DNA of 64,000 nt from JBDHAC01 sp039589195 (GTDB lineage Bacteria; Gemmatimonadota; Gemmatimonadetes; Palauibacterales; Palauibacteraceae), in the NCBI GenBank assembly GCA_039589195.1, contig JBDHHV010000019.1, positions 5,828 to 69,827 on the forward strand, read 5' to 3'. The notes under the pieces are model-generated. The model had not been told where the DNA came from, ran no database searches, and saw only the letters and a program-made list of their open reading frames with translations. This document shows, one piece after another, positions 43,110 through 52,401 of the stretch (its first letter is position 1; each line of letters opens with the position of its first letter). The position numbers were made by a program, and so were the translations under genes.

Positions 43110-43873
43110 TGGATCTCGTCCTCCACGTCTGGCGCCAGTCCGGTCCTGACGCCGAAGGGCGGATGGTGCGGTACGAGGCCCCTGGCGTCGACCCCGACAT
43201 GTCGTTCCTCGAGATGCTGGACGTCGTGAACGAGCGCCTTCAAGCAGAGGGCGAAGAGCCGATCGTCTTCGACCACGACTGCCGGGAGGGCATCTGCGGC
43301 GCGTGCGGGATGATGATCAACGGCATCGCGCACGGTCCCCAGGGCGGCACCACCGCCTGCCAGCTTCACATGCGCCACTTCTCGGACGGAGACGAGATCT
43401 GGATCGAGCCCTGGCGCTCCGCGGCCTTCCCGGTGCTCAAGGACCTCATGGTCGACCGCTCCGCGCTCGACCGGATCATCCAGGCCGGTGGCTACATCTC
43501 GGTCAACACGGGCAGCGCCCCCGACGCCAACGAGGTCCTGGTACCCAAGACCGACGCCGAACTGGCGTTCGAGGCGGCGGCGTGCATCGGGTGCGGCGCC
43601 TGCGTCGCGCAGTGCCCGAACGGGGCGGCGCACCTGTTCACAGCCGCCAAGGTGTCGCACCTCGGCCTCCTGCCGCAGGGCCAGCCCGAGCGCCGGATCA
43701 GGGTCGAGCGCATGGTGGCTCAGATGGAAGCCGAGGCGTTCGGCTCCTGCACGAACCACCGGGAGTGCGAGATCGTGTGCCCGAAGGAGATCTCCATCGA
43801 CTACATAGCCCGCATGAACCGGGACTTCCTCGGGACCAAGCTTCGCGGGCAGCTGCAGGCGAAGGCCGGCTAG
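43109..43873 (+). CDS. sdhB: Succinate dehydrogenase iron-sulfur subunit
   Basis: 254 residues with three cluster motifs: 2Fe-2S CREGICGACGMMING plus the later Cys in TTACQLHM, 4Fe-4S CIGCGACVAQCPNG, and 3Fe-4S-type CTNHRECEIVCPKE. Relays electrons from SdhA flavin to SdhC haem. Ribosome site AGAGGAG. Last gene of sdhCAB; a small hairpin overlaps its stop. Confidence 0.96.
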   Translation: MDLVLHVWRQSGPDAEGRMVRYEAPGVDPDMSFLEMLDVVNERLQAEGEEPIVFDHDCREGICGACGMMINGIAHGPQGGTTACQLHMRHFSDGDEIWIEPWRSAAFPVLKDLMVDRSALDRIIQAGGYISVNTGSAPDANEVLVPKTDAELAFEAAACIGCGACVAQCPNGAAHLFTAAKVSHLGLLPQGQPERRIRVERMVAQMEAEAFGSCTNHRECEIVCPKEISIDYIARMNRDFLGTKLRGQLQAKAG

Positions 43874-43892
43874 CCGCGGGTCTTTCCGCGGC
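43873..43892 (+). terminator. Possible terminator of sdhCAB
   Basis: A 7-bp stem GCCGCGG / CCGCGGC with loop GTCTTT at the sdhB stop. No T-run follows, so it is weak; it could act in both directions between converging genes. Confidence 0.35.
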
Positions 43893-43930
43893 CCACACTC
43901 CGGGGCGGTCGAGGCCGAACTGCCCCCGCG

Positions 43931-45565
43931 TCACCGTGACGCGCCCGCCTCGACCGGCCTCCTACGGCGGCGGGTTTCGGAACACGATTCGCGCGACCTG
44001 ATTCGCCAGCCCACGGATCGGATGGGCGCACGCGCCTGGAATGTTGACGCGGGACAGGTGACGGGCGTGTTACGCTGGTTCGTGAGAACCGCGACCACCA
44101 GCCCGTCGTCCCGGTAGACCTGGAGCTGCGACCGCGCCCCGAGCGCGGAGCCCCCGTGCTCGGCCACCCTGCGAGTGGGGATCGAGCATCTCAGGGAGAT
44201 GTTCATCGTCCCCGTGCACACGCTGCTCAGGACCCAGGCGAGTCCGACCGATGGCCGCACCGTCCCCGCCGACCATGCGGTTGTGGTGTCGGTCAACGAG
44301 CTCCACAGCCGGTTGTCGCGCGTGGTGGTCGAGACGATGCTCGCGTTGAGCGTAAGCCACCCGAACCGGGCCAGATCGAGCGCGTTCGTCTGAAGTCCTC
44401 CCCCCAGGACCTTCCAACTGCTGTCCTCGTAGTCGACGGTATCGGTACGGCCCGTCCTCCCGGGACGGCTGATGCCACTGCGGGAGCGGAAAGGAGCGAC
44501 GTACTCGTAGCCTTGAGCCAGGTGGTACCTCGGCACCCATGACCCCCCGATGCCGCCGAACGACACGAGCGGTGCGACCGTGCGCATGCTCGCGAGCCCG
44601 AACGGCCGGGTCAGCTCATCGGTGACGATGCGCGCGATCTCCTTGTTCAGGACCTTCTCGAGCACGCCGCCCACGAAGGTGAAGCCGTGCGTGGAGTAAT
44701 GGTATTGCCGCCCCGGAGTACACCCCGACAGGAGAGGGTCGTCCCAGATCTGTTTCAGCGCCGAGTCCCGCCCCTGGTAATACTGGCTCAGCGGGTCCTG
44801 GTAGAGCGTATCGTAGTGCCTCACGCAGCCGATCTTGGCGAGCAACTGCTCGAGCGTGTGCGTGTGATGTGACGGCAGGTTCGGGAGGAAGTCGGAGGTC
44901 GGTCGCTTCAGGTCGATGCGCGTTCGCTCCTCGATACGGGCGGCGATCGTCGCCCCGATGATTTTGGCGATAGATGCGGTCAGGTAGATCGTTCCGGAAT
45001 TCGCCGTCTTGGCGTTGGTGCTGTCCGCCCACCCGAAGCCGCGACGGTAGATGACCTCGCCGTTTCGCATCACGACGACCGATATTCCCGGGATGCGGTG
45101 CTGTGCCCGATAGGCCCGCACCGAATCGTCGAGCGCGGCCTTGAACGGCATGTCGTAGCGGGCATCGTTCTCGGCCCACACCCCGGCGTACCGGATTCCG
45201 TTCGCCGTGTCGTAGGCTTCGAAGTCGATCAGCCGGAGCCCCTCGTCCTCGTACTGCCGGTGATAGTTGAGGAACCACTTGAGGTCGCGGTCCGTCCGCA
45301 CGGCCCACGCTCGCGAGACGGGGATCTTCTCCCAGATGGCCGCGTACCGCTGTCCTCCCGAAGTCCGGTAGGACTCGAAGTCCACGACTCGAAAGCCAAG
45401 CGCCGCAAGGCTGTCGACCTTCTGCTGGTAGGCGGTGCGGTCCATCCCACGGATCTCGTGCCAGTCCGTGTTGTTGCAGCTCCGGTACCAGACGGCGGCC
45501 CAGCGGATGCCGCCTGGTGTCGCGTACCCTTCCAGATCAACCGGGCGGTATCCGCCGCTCATCAA
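43931..45565 (-). CDS. Serine hydrolase (class C beta-lactamase fold) with N-terminal tandem repeats; C-terminal piece of a broken gene
   Basis: An open frame of 544 residues. It begins inside a ~45-residue repeat array (VDLEGYATPGGIRWAAVW, VVDFESYRTSGGQRYAAIW, LIDFEAYDTANGIRYAGVW) like the repeats of polyglycine-hydrolase-type proteins, then a beta-lactamase/transpeptidase-like domain with SxxK in TASIAKIIG, a YxN-like YST in HYSTHGFTFVGG and HGGSALGARS. The first start codons (TTG 45565, ATG 45562) lie mid-repeat, directly after an in-frame TAG, so this is the 3' part of a longer gene. The last ~30 residues read as a frameshift: shifting one base at ~44048 gives NIPGACAHPIRGLANQ and a stop at 43962. 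Probable pseudogene, or sequencing errors. Confidence 0.6.
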   Translation of the reverse strand: MMSGGYRPVDLEGYATPGGIRWAAVWYRSCNNTDWHEIRGMDRTAYQQKVDSLAALGFRVVDFESYRTSGGQRYAAIWEKIPVSRAWAVRTDRDLKWFLNYHRQYEDEGLRLIDFEAYDTANGIRYAGVWAENDARYDMPFKAALDDSVRAYRAQHRIPGISVVVMRNGEVIYRRGFGWADSTNAKTANSGTIYLTASIAKIIGATIAARIEERTRIDLKRPTSDFLPNLPSHHTHTLEQLLAKIGCVRHYDTLYQDPLSQYYQGRDSALKQIWDDPLLSGCTPGRQYHYSTHGFTFVGGVLEKVLNKEIARIVTDELTRPFGLASMRTVAPLVSFGGIGGSWVPRYHLAQGYEYVAPFRSRSGISRPGRTGRTDTVDYEDSSWKVLGGGLQTNALDLARFGWLTLNASIVSTTTRDNRLWSSLTDTTTAWSAGTVRPSVGLAWVLSSVCTGTMNISLRCSIPTRRVAEHGGSALGARSQLQVYRDDGLVVAVLTNQRNTPVTCPASTFQARAPIRSVGWRIRSRESCSETRRRRRPVEAGASR

Positions 45566-45568
45566 GTT

Positions 45569-46021
45569 CTAGCGGGCGTTTCCGTACTCGGTCGCGGTCA
45601 TGTCGTAGTCCGACCACCAGTCAATTCCCTCGGAGTTGGCGACCCAGACACCCGCGTAGCGCGTCCCGGCGCTCGTGCCGTAGGCTTCGAAGTCGCTGAG
45701 TCTGGAGCCGGCGCTCCGTTGGCTCTGGGACTCCTGGTCGAACTCGGCGGCAGTGAGGTCCCGGCGCTCGGTCCAGGACCGGGTGCGTGGCTGCCAAACG
45801 TATGCGAAGCCGGGCTGGAATCCGGGAACGCGAGCGCGCTCCAGGTCCGTGAGCGTGTTCCGCTGCCTCAGTTGGCCGGAGAAACCGGAGATCATGTAGT
45901 CGCGGATGCCCAGGGTCTCTTCTTGCGCAACATCGCTCGTGGGGGATGAGAGACCCAGACCCCAGGCCACGTCCGTCTGATCGTCGCGCAGCGAGGTGGC
46001 GAGGCACGCGCCGGAGGAAGC
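45569..46021 (-). pseudogene. Middle fragment of the tandem-repeat serine hydrolase
   Basis: In the same phase as the piece downstream but cut off by TAG at 45569-45571, this frame encodes VAWGLGLSSPTSD, GFQPGFAYVWQPRT and repeat 1 (LSDFEAYGTSAGTRYAGVW), and enters repeat 2 at TATEYGNAR before the stop. Reading through TAG gives NLMSGGYRPVDLEGY, which continues repeat 2 exactly. Upstream it joins the N-terminal piece only after restoring one base in the G6 run at 46022-46027. Confidence 0.6.
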
Positions 46022-46827
46022 GGGGGGCGCAGAGAGGTCATGGGCCCGGGGGCGGTCGGCAGGTTCGACGGCGGGGTCAGGTTGGCGCCGGGCGTGTTGG
46101 GGTTGGTCACCGGCCCCGTGAGCGCGGCTCGGGCCGCGCTCACGGCACCCGGGCGGACCCAGATGAGCCCGGAGCCGACCCGGGGGCTGCTGCTGTCGAT
46201 GCGCAGCCGGTCTGTTCCGACGAGCGTGAACTGAGCCTGGTAGTAGCTGCCGTTGGGCCCGAGAACCTGGAGCGTGTTCCCCCCGATGTTCTGCCAGAGC
46301 CTGCTGCCGACCCGCAGACTGCGAGGAGCGGCGGCCGGCAGGTAGCGGACGGAACCCTGGGTCCCTGCGACCCGGACCTGTATACCGTCGTCGGGCGCCC
46401 CCGGGGTGGCGATCCGCACCCAGTCGCCGTCGATGGAGGGTCCGGCGCGGCTCCACGTCTGGTCGTTCCCCGCGCCGGTATGCTGGATGTCGAGGTGAAG
46501 CGTATTCGTCCCCTGGAGCGCGAGCCGCGCCGGGTAATAGGTGCCGTCGCTACCGCGAACCTGAAGCGATCCGTTGCTCTGAATCCCCTGCCAGAGAATC
46601 TGTCCGACCTGGAAAGTCCGACCGGCCGTCGGCGGGACCGCGGTCAGTAGTGCACCGTTCACGTCGATGCTGATCCGCATCCGGTCGTTCGGATCGTTGT
46701 TGCTGTCGATTCGAACCCAGTCGCCCTTGAGCGACTGACCTCCCACGACTTGGGCCACCGTCGCGGGGGGCGTCATCAGGTATAGTGCGAGCGGAGCCAA
46801 TACCCTGAGTTTCGCCGTCGAAGCCAT
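45892..46827 (-). CDS. Exported N-terminal piece of the broken serine hydrolase (two beta-sandwich repeats)
   Basis: 311 residues from ATG 46827 behind GGGAGGG. A signal peptide (VLAPLALYLMTPPATVAQ) is followed by two ~85-residue related domains: GDWVRIDSNNDPNDRMRI with FQVGQILWQGI and GTYYPARLALQG, then GDWVRIATPGAPDDGIQV with LRVGSRLWQNI and GSYYQAQFTLVG. A Pro-rich linker follows, after which the frame is lost at the G6 run (46022-46027); the last ~40 residues are frameshifted. The intact ancestor would be secreted, with binding modules, Trp/Tyr repeats and a hydrolase domain, acting on an extracellular polymer or peptide. Function inferred only. Confidence 0.6.
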   Translation of the reverse strand: MASTAKLRVLAPLALYLMTPPATVAQVVGGQSLKGDWVRIDSNNDPNDRMRISIDVNGALLTAVPPTAGRTFQVGQILWQGIQSNGSLQVRGSDGTYYPARLALQGTNTLHLDIQHTGAGNDQTWSRAGPSIDGDWVRIATPGAPDDGIQVRVAGTQGSVRYLPAAAPRSLRVGSRLWQNIGGNTLQVLGPNGSYYQAQFTLVGTDRLRIDSSSPRVGSGLIWVRPGAVSAARAALTGPVTNPNTPGANLTPPSNLPTAPGPMTSLRPPLPPARASPPRCATIRRTWPGVWVSHPPRAMLRKKRPWASATT

Positions 46828-47008
46828 GTACCCTCCCTGGATTGCCGAATGGAACACCCCTGACCGGGTAGATTCGGCCGACGCGCCTGTAGAGCGCGAA
46901 ACAGGGAGACTGCCCGCCACACGGCGCCGTGTTCGCCGAGGACACTGAGGTGGGGCTCGACGGTCAACGGGGGCGAGAGGAGATCCGTGCGGCGGGTCCT
47001 CGAGTGGG

Positions 47009-48727
47009 CTAGCGGTCCCGTCGTATTCGATACACGACGTTGTCGCGGTCGCCCGTCACGAAGATCGTGCCGGCTTGGTCGGTGACTACATCGCTGAACA
47101 CCCAGGTCGGAGGGGCGGTCGCCGGACCCTCCAGGCCCACCGCGAGTCCGGTGGCTACCGCTTCGACCTCGGCGCTCCCGATCGGGATGCGCACGAGCTG
47201 CCGCCGCCCCGTCTCGACGACCAGGAGGCTGCCATCGGGAGCCAGAGTGATCCCTTCGGGGGCCGACAGACCGATCGCGACCGGGAGGGGCGTCCAGTTC
47301 GGCTCCCCCTCCGAAAGCACCTTGAGCACCTTTCCTGCACTACGATCGGTGATCCACAGGCTTCCCTCGTGCACCGCGATCCCCGCGGGCACGCCCAGTC
47401 CTGTGGCGAGCGTGTCACGGGCGCCAGGATCGCCGTCCCTGAGCCGGATCAGCCGCCCATCTCCTGGGCCGGCCCCCATCTCGGCCACGACGAGGTCTCC
47501 ATCGATGCCGACCGCGTTCAGGGGCGTGGCGAAGTCGGCGTACGTGGCGATGGCGGTCCGGGTTCGCGGATCCCAAACCTGGACGGCGTTCGAGACCCAG
47601 GACGTGATCACCAGGTTGCCGTTCCCGTCCGGGTGGACCGTCATCGGTGCGATAACGGCAGCCGGGTCGCCGATGAAGTGGGTCTCGACGCCCATTGCCT
47701 CTCCGGACTCCGGGTCGAATGCGCGCAACGAGAGCAGATCGGCGACGTACAACGTACCATCTGTCGCACCGCCCGTCTGTCCCGGCGACAGCGCCAAACC
47801 GCCGGGCGCGATCATCCCGCCGGGTGACACGAGGCGCGTCGAGAGGTCGTCCATGACCTCGTAGACGGAACCATCGCGCGCGTGGGAGACGAACAGCCGA
47901 TCCGCCGAGTCGAACGCGAGGTTGTCGGGCGCGGGGGGCACCCGTCCCACGACCTCACGCTCTCCACTACCGACGTCGATGCGCCACACCTCGCCCGTGG
48001 TGTACTCCGTCGCATACAATCGGCCGCGCGAGTCGAACTTCACCGCCGAGACGATGTTGAAGCCGTCCGCTACGGTTGTCGTCGCCCCCGTACCCGGATC
48101 CACCCGCACGATGCTCCCCCGAGTCCAGATGGGTCCGTAAACCAGCCCGTCAGGTCCCCAGTCCATCCCGTTCATCCAACCGGGAGCCTCGAGAATCATG
48201 CGTGGCTCCTGAACGAGCGCCGGGTCGAGCTCGTACAGGCCATCTCCGAAGAAGTCGAGCGCCACGAACAGGCGCCCGTCGTCGGAAAACGTGATGGGGT
48301 TCACACCGGGTGCGACGAATTGACCGCGCTTCTCTCCATCGCGGCCGATCCGGCCCACCTCGCCGGTGAAGATGGCGGTCCAATACACGGAGCCATCTTC
48401 AGCGATGGCGACGTCGTCCGGCGTCTCTACTCCATCCGCGGGTCCGTAGCGGTGCACCACCGCTCCGGACTCGGGATCGAGCGCGACCAACTCACGCCCG
48501 AAGACGCTCGCCACCCATAGACGACCTTCGGAGTCGAAGTGGATCCCGTTCGCGCTATGGAGCGCCGCACCCTGCACCAGCACGGTGGCGCTGCCACTCT
48601 CGAGCACGACGGGGCCAGTGCTCGCTGGATCAGCCGTCTCGCTCGGACGGTCCGCGCACGAGAACAGCGCGAGGGTAAGGAGCGTGGCGGCGCCGGGGCC
48701 GCGGGTCCGCCCGGATCGGGTCACCAT
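47009..48727 (-). CDS. SMP-30/NHL-type beta-propeller lipoprotein
   Basis: 572 residues. Short N-terminus with a lipobox-like LALFSC, then about twelve repeating blades: NGIHFDSEGRLWVASVFG, VAIAEDGSVYWTAIF, ITFSDDGRLFVALDFFGDG, MDWGPDGLVYGPIW, VKFDSRGRLYATEY, GITLAPDGSLLVVETGRR. These match SMP-30/gluconolactonase or NHL-type propellers (one of ~6 blades or two tandem ones). Probably an outer- or inner-membrane-tethered lactonase or binding protein; no catalytic assignment is possible. ATG 48727 overlaps the DUF1015 stop by seven bases. Confidence 0.75.
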   Translation of the reverse strand: MVTRSGRTRGPGAATLLTLALFSCADRPSETADPASTGPVVLESGSATVLVQGAALHSANGIHFDSEGRLWVASVFGRELVALDPESGAVVHRYGPADGVETPDDVAIAEDGSVYWTAIFTGEVGRIGRDGEKRGQFVAPGVNPITFSDDGRLFVALDFFGDGLYELDPALVQEPRMILEAPGWMNGMDWGPDGLVYGPIWTRGSIVRVDPGTGATTTVADGFNIVSAVKFDSRGRLYATEYTTGEVWRIDVGSGEREVVGRVPPAPDNLAFDSADRLFVSHARDGSVYEVMDDLSTRLVSPGGMIAPGGLALSPGQTGGATDGTLYVADLLSLRAFDPESGEAMGVETHFIGDPAAVIAPMTVHPDGNGNLVITSWVSNAVQVWDPRTRTAIATYADFATPLNAVGIDGDLVVAEMGAGPGDGRLIRLRDGDPGARDTLATGLGVPAGIAVHEGSLWITDRSAGKVLKVLSEGEPNWTPLPVAIGLSAPEGITLAPDGSLLVVETGRRQLVRIPIGSAEVEAVATGLAVGLEGPATAPPTWVFSDVVTDQAGTIFVTGDRDNVVYRIRRDR

Positions 48728-49962
48728 GGGCGGAAGAGGAGCCCGGTCGGCACTTTCGGGGAGAAGTACGTCGTCTTGGCCGGCAGCCGCGTGCCATCGG
48801 AGACGGCGTCGCGCACGGCGTCGACACCCACGGGCGGAAGAAGGAAAGCCGCCCCATGGTCCTCGACAGCGCTCGCGGCGTCGGCCGGTTCACGATGGTA
48901 CGTGAGGACGCCGTCTCGCGCGGCGTCATCCGCAGAGGTCCCGAGCGCGGCCTCGAGCACCAGGTGATCGAAGATAGCGGCACCGATTCGAGCACGCGCC
49001 GGAGCGATCCCGGCCTTCTCGACCGCGCTCGCCCGCGGGCGGAGCAAGAAGGCGTCCCTCCCACCAGCGGTGACCAGTCCGAGCGCGGCGTCCCCGGCGG
49101 CAGCCACTCGCCTGGCGGCATCCCCCGGATCCAGGCCCGGAAGCGGCTCGATCTCGAAGCCATCCGCGAGCGCTTCGACCCAGTTCCCGCCCGGGGGAGG
49201 CGTCGCCAATGCCCGGTGTGTAGGCAAGACCGTGAGCCCGGGATCCAACTCGCTCACGACGCAGCACAGGGTCCGCTGCGCACCGTCCTCCTCGGGCCGT
49301 GCGGCGGCCGCAGCCAGGGCCGTTTCGTAACGGTGGTGTCCGTCCGCGATCAAGAGCGGGCCACGGCTGGCGAGCGCGCAAAGCCGGGTGGCCTCCGCCT
49401 CGTCGGACACGCGCCACAACGTGTGGCGGATACCGTCGGGGGTCGCGCCGTCCAGGGCGGGGGGTGCGGATTCGATTGCCCGAAGCGCCTCGATCAGCGC
49501 GCCATCGCCGTCCTCTCCGATCACGAAGATCGGCGAGAGCTGAGCTCGGCACGCTAGAGACAACGCCAGTCGGTCTTCTTTCGGCCCGCGGTGTGTGCGC
49601 TCGTGTGGAAGCACCTCACCGGCTTCGAACGGCGCCAGACGAAGCGCGGCGAACAATGCCCTGCGATCCACGCGGGCGCCGTCATCCTCGTACGTCTGCC
49701 GGTATGCGTAGACCGAGGGCGAGGGATCGCGCTCCAGGACGCGGTCGGTTTCCCAGTCCGCCAGGCGGCGGGCGGCGAGCCGGTATCGCTCCGGGGCCTC
49801 TCCCTCGGGAAGGACAAGCCGCACGCAGTTGAACGGGCCCCGCTCTCGAAGGGCCTCGGCTTCCTCGGGTCCGATGACGTCGTAGGGGGGCGCGAGAAGA
49901 TCAGCCGGCTGACCGGCGAGCCGGTCGAAGCGTAGCGCGCGAAACGGCGCGAGGTCGGGCAC
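48721..49962 (-). CDS. DUF1015 family protein
   Basis: 413 residues from GTG 49962 (VPDLAPFRALRFD) behind GGGAGG; the longer frame upstream overlaps the kinase gene and is not coding. Family landmarks: LLAPPYDVIGPEEAEAL, NCVRLVLPEGE, VYAYRQTYEDDG, HERTHRGPKEDRL, LLIADGHHRYETALA and the C-terminal TTYFSPKVPTGLLFRPW. A widespread cytoplasmic protein of unknown biochemical role, often near serine or sugar-phosphate metabolism. Lies between the kinase and the propeller lipoprotein on the same strand. Confidence 0.88.
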   Translation of the reverse strand: MPDLAPFRALRFDRLAGQPADLLAPPYDVIGPEEAEALRERGPFNCVRLVLPEGEAPERYRLAARRLADWETDRVLERDPSPSVYAYRQTYEDDGARVDRRALFAALRLAPFEAGEVLPHERTHRGPKEDRLALSLACRAQLSPIFVIGEDGDGALIEALRAIESAPPALDGATPDGIRHTLWRVSDEAEATRLCALASRGPLLIADGHHRYETALAAAAARPEEDGAQRTLCCVVSELDPGLTVLPTHRALATPPPGGNWVEALADGFEIEPLPGLDPGDAARRVAAAGDAALGLVTAGGRDAFLLRPRASAVEKAGIAPARARIGAAIFDHLVLEAALGTSADDAARDGVLTYHREPADAASAVEDHGAAFLLPPVGVDAVRDAVSDGTRLPAKTTYFSPKVPTGLLFRPW

Positions 49963-50000
49963 GCTGCCTCCCGTGTCTCGAGGTGGCCTGGACGAGCCAG

Positions 50001-51248
50001 TCAACGCAGCCGGACCCACCCGTACAGCGCTACCATGGCGAGGATGATCGCGAGCCCCACGATCTGCACGACCCGGCGCTGGCGGAGCCCTCCCCCCATC
50101 GCCTCGTCGGGAAGGGCCTGGGTGCGCGTGATGGCTCCGGCTCGGATGTCGAACACCCACGCGAGGATGAGGGCGACCGGGAAACCGGCCAGCACGGTGA
50201 TGACCACCGCCGGATTGATCCACGATGGGAGGTCGAAGGGTTCGGTCAGGTTGTTGATACCCTCGACGGCGATGAACGCGGCCAGGGTGTAGGCGACGGC
50301 GACCTTGTACACGTGACGGCGCTTGAGCTCGGCAAGGAAGGCGGCAAGGACCGTGGTCGGCGGACTGTCGGGCATCTCGTCCGGGGTCGCCATCAAGAGG
50401 TGCGCGACCTCCGCGGCCGACGGCCGGTGCTCGGGCCGCTTGGCCAGGCAGCGGTTCAGGAGGTCCGCCAACGCCGGGTCGGTGCCCGGGCGGAGCGTCT
50501 CGAGCGGCCTCGGCGCCTGTCTCAGGTGTGCCGCGGCAAGCTCGGGGTTCGACGACGCCTCATAGGGGCTCCCGAGTGTGAGAAGCTCGTAGCCCAGCAT
50601 GCCGAGCGAGTACACATCGGCGAGCTCTGTCAGCGGCTCACCCAACAGATGCTCGGGCGACACGTAGCGCATGTCCCCGAGCACCTCGCCCTGTACGGTG
50701 AGCCGGGCCGAACTGTCGTCCTGCCCGGTGTCCCGAATCGCCGCCACGCCGAAGTCCGTCAAGACGATACGCCCGGTCCCCTTGTCGAGCAGCACGTTGG
50801 CGGGCTTCACATCGCGGTGGATGATCTCCTCCGCGTGAGCCGCAGCCAGGGCGGCGGCGATGCCGGAAAGCGTCACTCGCGCGTCGTCCTCGGACATCGG
50901 GCCTCCCGCCTGGAGCGCGTCCTCCAGGTTGCGGCCTTCGATGTACTCCATCACGAAATACGGCACGTCGGTGGAAAGACGGCCGACCTGGTACACGGAG
51001 GTCACGTTCGTGTGGGAGATCTTCGCGGCCGAACGCGCTTCGCGCTCGAAGCGGCGTCGCACCTTCTCGTCTCGTGCGGGCTGGGGCGACAGGACCTTCA
51101 CGGCCACCGGGCGGTCGAGGGCCGTTTCGCGGGCGAGATACACGCTCGCCACCGAACCGCGACCCAGGAGGCGAATCACACGCAGGTCGGGTGCGAGTTC
51201 CTCTCGTACCTGTGTGTCCAGGGCGTCGAGAGAGGCGGTATCGCTCAG
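50001..51248 (-). CDS. Serine/threonine protein kinase with C-terminal membrane domain, probable CTG start
   Basis: 415 residues if started at CTG 51248, behind GGAGGT with an 8-base spacer. The only GTG (51179) would begin inside the glycine loop and drop the N-lobe lead (TQVREELAPDLRVIRLLGRG). Kinase motifs: VAVKVLSPQ (Lys), IIHRDVKPANVLL, LTDFGVA, and SPEHLLGEP in place of APE. After the kinase domain (ends ~residue 290) comes RRHVYKVAVAYTLAAFIAVE, a second TM (PAVVITVLAGFPVALILAWVFD) and a third near the C-terminus. The same TM unit is found in kinase-TPR proteins, but no TPR or sensor follows here. Confidence 0.87.
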   Translation of the reverse strand: MSDTASLDALDTQVREELAPDLRVIRLLGRGSVASVYLARETALDRPVAVKVLSPQPARDEKVRRRFEREARSAAKISHTNVTSVYQVGRLSTDVPYFVMEYIEGRNLEDALQAGGPMSEDDARVTLSGIAAALAAAHAEEIIHRDVKPANVLLDKGTGRIVLTDFGVAAIRDTGQDDSSARLTVQGEVLGDMRYVSPEHLLGEPLTELADVYSLGMLGYELLTLGSPYEASSNPELAAAHLRQAPRPLETLRPGTDPALADLLNRCLAKRPEHRPSAAEVAHLLMATPDEMPDSPPTTVLAAFLAELKRRHVYKVAVAYTLAAFIAVEGINNLTEPFDLPSWINPAVVITVLAGFPVALILAWVFDIRAGAITRTQALPDEAMGGGLRQRRVVQIVGLAIILAMVALYGWVRLR

Positions 51249-51456
51249 CGGTCGCTACCTCCGTCTCAGGGGGCGTAAGGATCGGAGGCTGAGAATAGCC
51301 GCTCGCACCGAGGTGGGCCAGAAACCCGGCGCCCAAATGCAACGCCCCGCCAGGTCGGCCCGGGGTACGCTCGCGACTCGATCGAGTCCCTCGGCGACCT
51401 GCTACATTGATCCCACGGCGACGCCGCTGGACAGTGCCGACCACGCTCGGGGAGCG

Positions 51457-52239
51457 ATGACCCAGCCGATCCAGGGACTCCTGATCGATCTCGATGGAAC
51501 TGTCTACCAGGCGCGCTCGCTGCTGCCGGGGGCGGTCGAGACGACACGTTGGCTTCGTCGACGCGGAGTACCGTTCCTGTTCACGACGAACACCAGCAGG
51601 AAATCGCGACGCGCGGTCGTCGAGTCGCTGGGCGACCTCGGCCTGGAGGCGGAGCCCGACGAGATCCTCACCGCGCCGCTCGCGGCTGCCAGATGGCTCG
51701 AAAGCGCGGGGCTCCACCGCGTGCGGCTGTTGCTCCCGCAATCCACACACGAAGATTTCGTCGGATTCGATCTGGACGCCTGCGAGCCGGAGGCCGTCGT
51801 CATCGGCGACCTCGGACCCGACTTCACGTTCGAGCTCCTGAACGGGGCCTTTCTTGCCCTCCGGGGCGGCGCGCGCCTGATCGCGATTCACAAGAACCGG
51901 TTCTGGCTACCCGCCGCGGGACCCACGCTCGACGCAGGGCCCTTCGTGGTGGCACTCAAGTACGCGGCCCGGACCGAAGCGGTGCTGGTCGGGAAGCCGG
52001 CTCCGGCCTTCTTCGCGCTCGCAGCCCGTCTGCTCGACTTGAGACCCCACGGTTTGGCGGTGGTCGGAGACGATATCGAGTCGGACATTCGAGGTGCGCG
52101 GGATGCCGGGCTGATGGCGATCCAGGTGCGCACGGGGAAATTCGATCCCGCCCTACTCGCGGCCGTTGCTCCCGCGCTCGCCCCACACAGGGTCATCGAT
52201 TCGATCTCGGGGCTTCGTTCGATCCTCGACGAGAGCTAA
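51457..52239 (+). CDS. HAD-superfamily (class IIA) phosphatase, NagD/LHPP-like
   Basis: 260 residues from ATG 51457 behind GGGGAG. Motif I LLIDLDGTVYQ, motif II FTTNTSRKS, class IIA cap domain, motif III/IV GKPAPAFFALAA and VVGDDIESDIRGARDAG. Relatives dephosphorylate small phosphates such as p-nitrophenyl phosphate, nucleotides or phosphoglycolate; the substrate here is unknown. The open frame continues upstream to 50860 antisense to the kinase, but that part is not coding. Divergent from the kinase. Confidence 0.9.
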   Translation: MTQPIQGLLIDLDGTVYQARSLLPGAVETTRWLRRRGVPFLFTTNTSRKSRRAVVESLGDLGLEAEPDEILTAPLAAARWLESAGLHRVRLLLPQSTHEDFVGFDLDACEPEAVVIGDLGPDFTFELLNGAFLALRGGARLIAIHKNRFWLPAAGPTLDAGPFVVALKYAARTEAVLVGKPAPAFFALAARLLDLRPHGLAVVGDDIESDIRGARDAGLMAIQVRTGKFDPALLAAVAPALAPHRVIDSISGLRSILDES

Positions 52240-52401
52240 GGCGACCCGCCTGCCATCGCTCCGTTCGCTCCCGAGAGTCCCTTGAGGATGAGCCGCGACC
52301 GCCTCGGTTGTGGGATAGCCCCCACAGACGTAGATGGTCGGCGCCAAGATGAGCCGATTTCGGGTGTTCGCGCGCCTTGAGAGAAGAGGAGACGATCTGA
52401 C

